Positions 57,886 through 63,882 of a stretch of 63,882 bases of DNA are shown one piece after another. Every line of letters begins with the position of its first letter. The stretch's first letter is position 1. The stretch spans positions 1 through 63,882 of the forward strand of contig JAHLWZ010000874.1 in NCBI GenBank assembly GCA_020536535.1. Reading direction: 5' to 3'. This DNA is from Pelomyxa schiedti (Eukaryota; Evosea; Pelobiontida; Pelomyxidae). Both the position numbers and the translations under genes were made by a program. The notes below the pieces were generated by a model that ran no database searches, was not told the DNA's origin, and worked only from the letters and a program-made list of their open reading frames with translations.

Positions 57886-59071
57886 TCAGTCATAGCCGAA
57901 TTTCTGAAGTAGGTCCATAATCTCAGGGTCAACAGAGAACTCACGTGACAAGTACTCAAAAGCGCAGTCCGTAGCACAGCCCGGTGCCAAATCGTGGTCC
58001 TCTGTTCCAACTGACATGCACATGCAGCCAGTCTCAGGCCAATCGGCAATGTACTGCCCGCGGGGCTCTGATGACACGCGGAAGTGCACGCATGATGACT
58101 GCAGGAATCCCAGCTTCCGCGAGAATTCGGGGCCCGCGGATGGGAACCCGCAAGCGTCGCTGACTTTGTGCACGCTGTCAATGAATACAACGCGTCGGAT
58201 GCGGGCTGCCATTTCCGGGGGGAACCAGTCAGCTCCGCGAATCATGTTGGCTGCGATAACGCCGCCGTAGGAGTAGCCAACAATGTCAATGAAAGCTGCT
58301 GGACATCTCACTAAAAGTGTTTGAGTCAATGCAGCCATGTGTGCTGCATATACCGTAGACCTTTCCGAAGCTGGAAAGCACTGTAGGTTGGGGCTAGCTA
58401 TAAGAACTGAGTAGCCATCATTTATGGCCTGCTTGATATCTGTTTTGTTTGTATTCCATTTCATGACTGGTAATGTGTGGCTTTGACTGGTACATACAAG
58501 ACAACATTGCACCCGAATTTAAATTTCCCCCTGGCCTCACACAAGCTGCCTCGGACCAACACAGAGTCCTGTCCCCTGCGCCTTTTAGCAGTAGTAGCAA
58601 CTTCTTTGCGTTGATAAAGAAGTCCTGGCTGCATTAAAATAGTGGTCAGTCCCATAGCTTCAGTCTACACATAGAAAACATTATTCATACCTTATAAATG
58701 CTCCAACTGGTATTTGTCCTGGTCTTACAGGTGTGCCAGTTGGAACTTGTAGCGGAATCTCGTATTCTTTCATCCCGTGAATACTTTCTGCCAGCCTTCT
58801 CACTACAGAAAACAACAATAAAATTATTGCCCACCTCCAATAGCATTCAACAACAGTAACAAAAGACAACTAAACGAAAACAAAAAAACAAAACAAAAAA
58901 AAACCCTCAGAATGAGCCAGAGCCTGCAATTCCTCGTACAACCTCATAGAGCCACTCGCGAACGTCTCGCCCGTGGCTCTATTCCTCAATGTCCCCCCGC
59001 CATCAAACGCAAACTCGCTAGCCGTCGCCGTTTTTCGTTTCGACTTAGAACAGTACAGTGAACCACGAAGA
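57886..59071 (-). CDS. Arb2/FAM172-like alpha/beta-hydrolase fold protein
   Basis: The main exon (58512-57886) has VKTDIKQAINDGYSVLI-like strands, then AAFIDIVGYSYGGVIAANMI (nucleophile-elbow-like GYSYGG), RRVVFIDSVHKVSD, FRVSSEPRGQYIADWPE and MSVGTEDHDLAPGCA. The TDSVH-type motif and SSEP...GTEDH order match the Arb2/FAM172A family, linked to heterochromatin and splicing control. An N-terminal exon reads FAFDGGGTLRNRATGETFAS with MRLYEELQALAHSEGF, again as in FAM172. The middle exons (EYEIPLQVPTGTPVRPGQIP, QPGLLYQRKEVA) fit the same family less clearly. The start codon is not fixed. Stop at 57886. Confidence 0.65.
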
Positions 59072-59166
59072 AAAAAAAAGAGTAAACACAAGAGAATTTT
59101 GATTGCCAAGAATTGACGGGGCAAGGGTTTCGATAGGGAATGTGGTGTGTGGGTGATACCGCATCA

Positions 59167-62100
59167 TTAGGACAATAGGCCTGTGGCTTCTATGGAATTG
59201 GAGGCCGCTGTTGTGTGTGTGGGCATGTGCAGTGTTGGGGATGAGTGGACCCTGGTTTGCATTTCTACATCACCGGTGCTTGTTGTGCCTGATTCAGCTT
59301 CGCCGGAACTCCCAAGCCGGTGGTGCCGGAATTGGTTGCCAAACAGGCTGGGCCCGCAGGTGGCAAATAGAACCCACAGCAGGAGCTTCACGCACTCAAA
59401 CCAAAGCGAGGAGGTGACCCCGAATCCTATGAATAAGGCCACGCCAGTTATATCTACAGCCTTGCCGGTGTAGCCAAATATGTCTCTGATTCCAGGGCAG
59501 TATAGCACCACACCAACAAACACACCTACGGTGGCCACAGCAAGCCACCAAATGGGTGTTAGGAGGAGGTGTTGCCTGCCGCGCCGTAGTACTTCGAAGC
59601 AGACGGGCTTTGTCCAAGTCCTGTTGGAAACCACAAGCACAAGTAATCCAACAGCAATAGCCCCTAGAACCATGGCATCACACACGGTTTCAGTTTGCTG
59701 GAAAATGGTCTTGGCACACCAGTAACACAGCAAGGAATGAGCAAGTAGTCCAATTCCTTGCAATAACGCAGCAGAAAAAGATGCTGTGGATAGTAGTGAC
59801 GGTAGCCCCTTCTTATCTGTGTTACTAGAGACAATTTTTTTCCCTCGGAGTTGAAATTCTTCTGGAGACCCCTCAAGTGCCAGTGCACATACAGAGGCAA
59901 TAAATATTTGCAAAAAGGCTATGTGAATTGGTTTGAGAATCTCCCCCAGCTCACTGTCAACAGTCATTGCACCCCCACATAGTGGGGCAATCACAACACC
60001 AAATATTGCAACATGCATTGCGGTTAAGAATGATGCAGCACGCCGGGAGTTAGCATATAACCGTCGACTTAATGATACAACATAGGTAAAATCAGCCATG
60101 CTGTTTCGTACAAGAATCAAACCAGCAGCATCGCGGGAAATTAAATCTCCACCACCAAGTGCAACTCCACAATGTGAGGCAACAATAGCTGGGGCATCAC
60201 AAACTGTATCCCCTACTACACACACTAAGTTTCCTACAGAACGGAGAGCATGCACAACATCATTCTTTTGCTGGAATCCCGCATTGGCAATAACAGCTGC
60301 TGTTGAGAGTCCCAATGCAAGGTCTTTTGAGTCAGAGAACTCACCAAAAGTGCTGGCATCTACAACAAGTTCATTCAAATCCTCTTGCAAAAGTAAATGG
60401 TCAGGTGGAATGACTTGCCCACATATTTTTTGTGCTGTTTGGAGATCTTGATCTGACATGCAATGTGACTGTACGAATGGTTGAAAAAGGGACTAACCTG
60501 TCATGATAATAACTTTGGTACCAGCTTCAATCAAACTCTTGACAGTGTATGAAAGTGAGGCACGGTAGGGATCAACTAAACCAATAACTCCAAGAAGCTG
60601 CATTCGTATATCTGTGAGACTATATGGAAGATGAGGACTACGTTTGAGGCTCGACTTGGCAATAACAACTGGATCAACACCATTGCTGATCATATCTTCT
60701 ACAATAAGACTGACACTTGCAATTTGGCGTTCCTATTGTATGGTAAACAAGTACATGGAAAGATGTGAATAACCTGATTGGGACACAAAGGGAAAATACT
60801 TTCAGGGGCTCCAGCAACTGCTAGACTAAAAGACTCAAGGTTCTCAACTGATGACCACACTCGTCCCACAAGCCACGGTCTACCAGGAGTTGGGACATAT
60901 TCTCGAATCAGAGACCAGTCATTGTGCACATCTGAATTACTGGTAAAAGGAACGTGTCATGAAATATTTGGGAAGTACGAGAGGAATCAATATTTCTGTT
61001 TGCAACGAGCCGCTTCACAGCACACTCAAAAGGCTCTGAAGGAGTTCTATGACCACATAACAAGGCATACTCTATAAGTTCATGGAATGTGTCAGGTATT
61101 CGCTCAGTGTTGCTCAAGTGGTCCTCCAAAGAGAATAAATCGTTGCGAAAATGGAAGGCATCATTAATGGTGTACAATGAGCGTATGAAGCGGGTGCCTA
61201 GCGTGACAGTGCCTGTGTAGTCCATGCATACAACCCCACAGCGCCCTAGTGCTTCTAAAACTTTGTGCGAATTGGAGGAAATCCCATGGCGATGTGCACG
61301 CCATGCACATATGAAAGAAAACACAAGTAGAACTAACTCCATTTCTCCTGGAATTATTGTAAGTGCAAGGGAGGCTGCATTTAGAGCTGCGGTGCTCCAG
61401 TCGCCTGTATTAACACCGAGAGCAATAAATGCGATAGAGGAAACCAGTGCCGCAAGGAGGGTTGCTTGCGTGGCAGTATTACGTGCAGCACCACGTACGG
61501 GCTCAGTAGCAGGTAATTGCTGATTATAATGGATTGCTGCACTGATTTGAGCTAAGTGTGTGTCTGCACCAGTTGCAGTAACAGTGAAGTATCCTCTGCC
61601 ACTGACGACCACAGTCCCTGCAAAGCAGGTATAAGACTCAAAAGACTCGGACGGCATTGAGGAAGGTGAAGTGCGTGGTGCGCAAGCACGCTTGCAAATT
61701 CTCACAGGGAGGTGAGGTTGCACGAGAAGAGATTCATCAATCTGCAGATCACGTGCGACAATTAATATACCATCTGCAGGGACTATGTCTCTTTCCTGTG
61801 TAGATATTTACAAATCCGTTGGCAACGTAGACACAGAACTACACTGCACACCTACAAAAGACAGACCTGAAGGCGGACTAAGTCCCCCGGAACAATTTGC
61901 CTAGCACTGATAAACTTATGCACTCCATCACGCACAACAACAGCCCTATCTGGCCACAATCCCTCAACAATATCCAATGCTGTTTAAAAAAAGAATGAGG
62001 AGCAGGAACAAACACAACAACAACAACAATAATAAAAAACTAGTTGGAATGAGGGTGGTTACCCCTGCACTTTGGGGACCTCTGAGCCAAAATAGCAGCA

Positions 62101-62765
62101 ACAAATAAAGGGAACGCAGCCACGACGAGAGCCAGCACCGACGCAAATACCTTGGCGTCGCCCGTGCCTATGGCCTTAGCGAGGCCCAGCGCCGCGCACC
62201 CGCACAGCAGCACCACGCTGGGCCGCAGCGCCGCCCGCACCACTCCCCCCACGCCCACCCCCAGCGTCAGCCCGCCGCCCGACCCCGCTCCCGCTCCCCC
62301 TTGCATCCCTGCCTTCCCCCCCGCGCTCCTCTCCCCCGCTCCTGCTGCCGCCGTGGAAGATGACGACGGCGAGGCGCCCGGGCCCGGGGCGGAGGGGCCG
62401 CCGCGGTCGAGGGGCGGCAGGCGGGCGGCGTCGAGGGAGAGGGCCGGGGAGGGCGAGCCCGAGGGGCGGCTGATGGGCGAGTCGGAGAAGCGCTGCGCAG
62501 CCGCGCCGCGGCGGGACCAGGCGGCGGGGCCCGGCTTGCTGGCGGGGTCCAGGCAGTTCTCGCCGTGCAGGTCCAGCGCCGCCGCGGCCTGGTCGGACGT
62601 GAGCCCCATCAGCAGGTCATCATACTCCTGCTCGGACACGACCCGCGACGCGGCGGGCCCGCTGGACCCAGTCTCCCCGCCGCCGTCGCACAGTCTGGGC
62701 TCCCACCCGCCGCCGTCGCTTTCGCAGCCCCGCAACGCACGAGCCACGGAAAGGTCGCAGTGCAT
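59167..62765 (-). CDS. P-type ATPase with lost catalytic motifs
   Basis: Family landmarks are in order: GVHKFISARQIVPGDLVRLQ, DIVPADGILIVARDLQIDES, CGVVCMDYTGTVTLGTRF, LAVAGAPESIFPLCPNQ, LGVIGLVDPYRASLSYTVKS and VCVVGDTVCDAPAIVASHCG, followed by C-terminal helices. But TGES is replaced (DESLLVQPHLPV), DKTGT is DYTGT, KGAPE is AGAPE, GDGVND is GDTVCD, and the M4 PEGL is PGEME. The phosphorylated Asp itself remains. It is therefore probably a pseudo-pump or a strongly altered flippase or cation ATPase. The first exon (62765-62040) is extremely GC-rich, disordered, and then has two helices. Introns are short and preserve frame. Confidence 0.8.
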
Positions 62766-62780
62766 CACGGCGCAATCAAG

Positions 62781-63882
62781 ATGGATAGTGGGGAAATTTC
62801 GTTCGAACTGAAAAAGGGGAGTTCGGTCTCCATTGGAAGCTGTCTGCTTGCAGGGAGTGATTCAAGAGTGCCTCGATGACCTCCCAAAGAGAAAATGCCC
62901 GCACTTGGTCGGCTGTCAGATTCCTGAATAAGATAGAATGAAAATCGGATCCGTAAAACCGTTACTGGAAATCGTCAATAATTTCCGCCATCTGTGCCAT
63001 GGAGGGTCCTGTGCGGGTACTGTTTTGTTCGACAGCAATGGTCCGTGCGGAGCCCATAAAGAAAGAAGAATACCATCGCGGGTGCATACAACGAAAAGTA
63101 AGCGATATCGCGTTTTTCTTTTTTAATTTCCTAAGGAAATTAAAAAACTCACACAAGGTGTTGCAACCTCCACTTGGAGTCTATAGATTGGCCAACTGGT
63201 TACGCAATAAATTCACATCATCGCAGGTGAGTGTATAGGTGTATCTTTAAAGCTGGTGATGTTAATTATGCTTTGAAGTGCTAATTTGTTGTGGTGGATT
63301 TTCAGTTGGAGATCACTGTTTTTGACCCGGCTTATGCTCTATGTGCTGGCACATTGAAAACCTTCCTCTCTCAGCTCGCCCACTCACAATTCCCTCCTTT
63401 TCACATCATTGGGTTCAGCCCTGTTAGACTGCTGTTGGGTTAGTTTGTTGTCTTGTCAATCTCGGTTTGGGCTTACCTGAAGTTGAAGGAGAGGATTTAT
63501 TCTTCCTATTTGATGTGTTTGAGGCTACAAAGCACTATCCGAAAAGGCCTGTTTATATTGCTGGTGGTCAAGAAGCTTCTATGAACTACCAAACTCTTTT
63601 TCAAGTACGATTTCCATGTGAAAACGGAGTGTGAGGTACCTCTAGGCTGTCCCGTGGTTGGATTGCTGCGTTTGTGGCCTCAAACACATCAAATAGGAAG
63701 AATAAATCCTCTCCTTCAACTTCAGGTAAGCCCAAACCGAGATTGACAAGACAACAAACTAACCTATACTTCGGTCAACTATACCCAAAGGCCATCTTGG
63801 GTCATGGGTGAACCCTTCGAGGATAGACTCAAAACATGGGACCAAGTCAGTTGCCACAGAGTTTCTTATCTCAACGTTCTAC
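62781..63882 (+). CDS. Partial unknown gene running off the window
   Basis: The ATG at 62781 opens MDSGEISFELKKGSS; a 28-nt intron would join GVIQECLDDLPKRKCPHLVG. Later exons read RAEPIKKEEYHRGCIQ, PPLGVYRLANWLRNKFTSSQ, LEITVFDPAYALCAGTLKTF and VEGEDLFFLFDVFEATKHYP. The DPAYA segment after a long helix faintly recalls SRR1-like proteins, but this is weak. Its ATG is 15 bp from the ATG of the divergent ATPase gene. The 3' part lies in a large inverted repeat (63438-63764) and may be disturbed by it. Confidence 0.35.
63438..63764. repeat. Near-perfect 88-94 bp inverted repeat
   Basis: Bases 63438-63531 are repeated as reverse complement at 63671-63764, with one mismatch near the inner edge and a spacer of about 139 nt. 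The left arm appears to hold coding sequence (GEDLFFLFDVF). Such structures can be real duplications or fold-back chimeras made during whole-genome amplification. Confidence 0.85.

Noticed and set aside
62152-62879. Long plus-strand Pro/Ala/Ser-rich open frame
   Set aside because: GC-rich antisense shadow of the first ATPase exon, which has the correct ATG and leads in phase to family motifs.

Overview
The window is nuclear DNA of a free-living unicellular eukaryote. Nearly every gene is cut by spliceosomal GT-AG introns, mostly about 22-110 nt, many ending in T-rich tracts. Genes are packed at roughly one per 2 kb on both strands, and convergent neighbours lie only 75-95 bp apart. The gene content is that of a heterotrophic protist: Mediator MED13, autophagy Atg13, an ER-anchored UBE2J-type E2, cyclic-nucleotide phosphodiesterase, RGS proteins, TRIM-like and F-box proteins, plus many Thr/Ser/Gln/Pro-rich disordered tracts. 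An amoebozoan or similar amoeboid protist fits best, but nothing here fixes the phylum. No bacterial operons, CRISPR arrays or insertion sequences were seen.

Layout. 0.4-5.4 kb: a small unknown gene, an Hsp70 lid fragment, a type II membrane five-bladed-propeller hydrolase-like protein, and a PPP-family Ser/Thr phosphatase. 5.4-14.6 kb: on the minus strand, an ENPP-type phosphodiesterase, a UBA-domain protein, a very large polytopic membrane protein built of recurring Asp-Ile-containing helices, and a small membrane protein. 14.7-26.5 kb: a UBE2J E2 (+), a Kelch/F-box/Hint protein (-), an M28 metallopeptidase (+), a Vps37/Mod(r)-like protein (+), and a TRIM-like protein with a glycine-rich tail (-). 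26.9-31.7 kb: Atg13 (-) and two disordered or small unknown proteins (-). 32-52.7 kb: four large plus-strand regulatory genes, namely MED13, a coiled-coil/WD40/C1 protein, a receptor-like dCache phosphodiesterase, and a multi-RGS protein. 52.8-63.9 kb: an F-box protein (-), an SLC43-like MFS transporter (-), a barstar-family protein (+), a candidate circularly permuted tRNA-Ser gene (-), an Arb2/FAM172-like hydrolase (-), a P-type ATPase that has lost its catalytic motifs (-), and a partial unknown gene (+).

The strongest candidate novelty is at about 57.6-57.7 kb. The T-arm and 3' acceptor strand of a tRNA-Ser(GCU) lie upstream of its 5' acceptor strand, D-arm and anticodon arm. The two acceptor strands are separated by 4 nt and are fully complementary, and a T6 Pol III terminator follows. 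Linear tRNA finders would miss this. Other notable items are the Kelch/F-box/Hint fusion, the eukaryotic barstar with introns, introns of only 22-28 nt with an 18-nt microexon, and the pseudo-enzymatic P-type ATPase.

Exon boundaries were inferred by hand from frame continuity and GT-AG borders. 5' ends of several genes are uncertain and are marked so.
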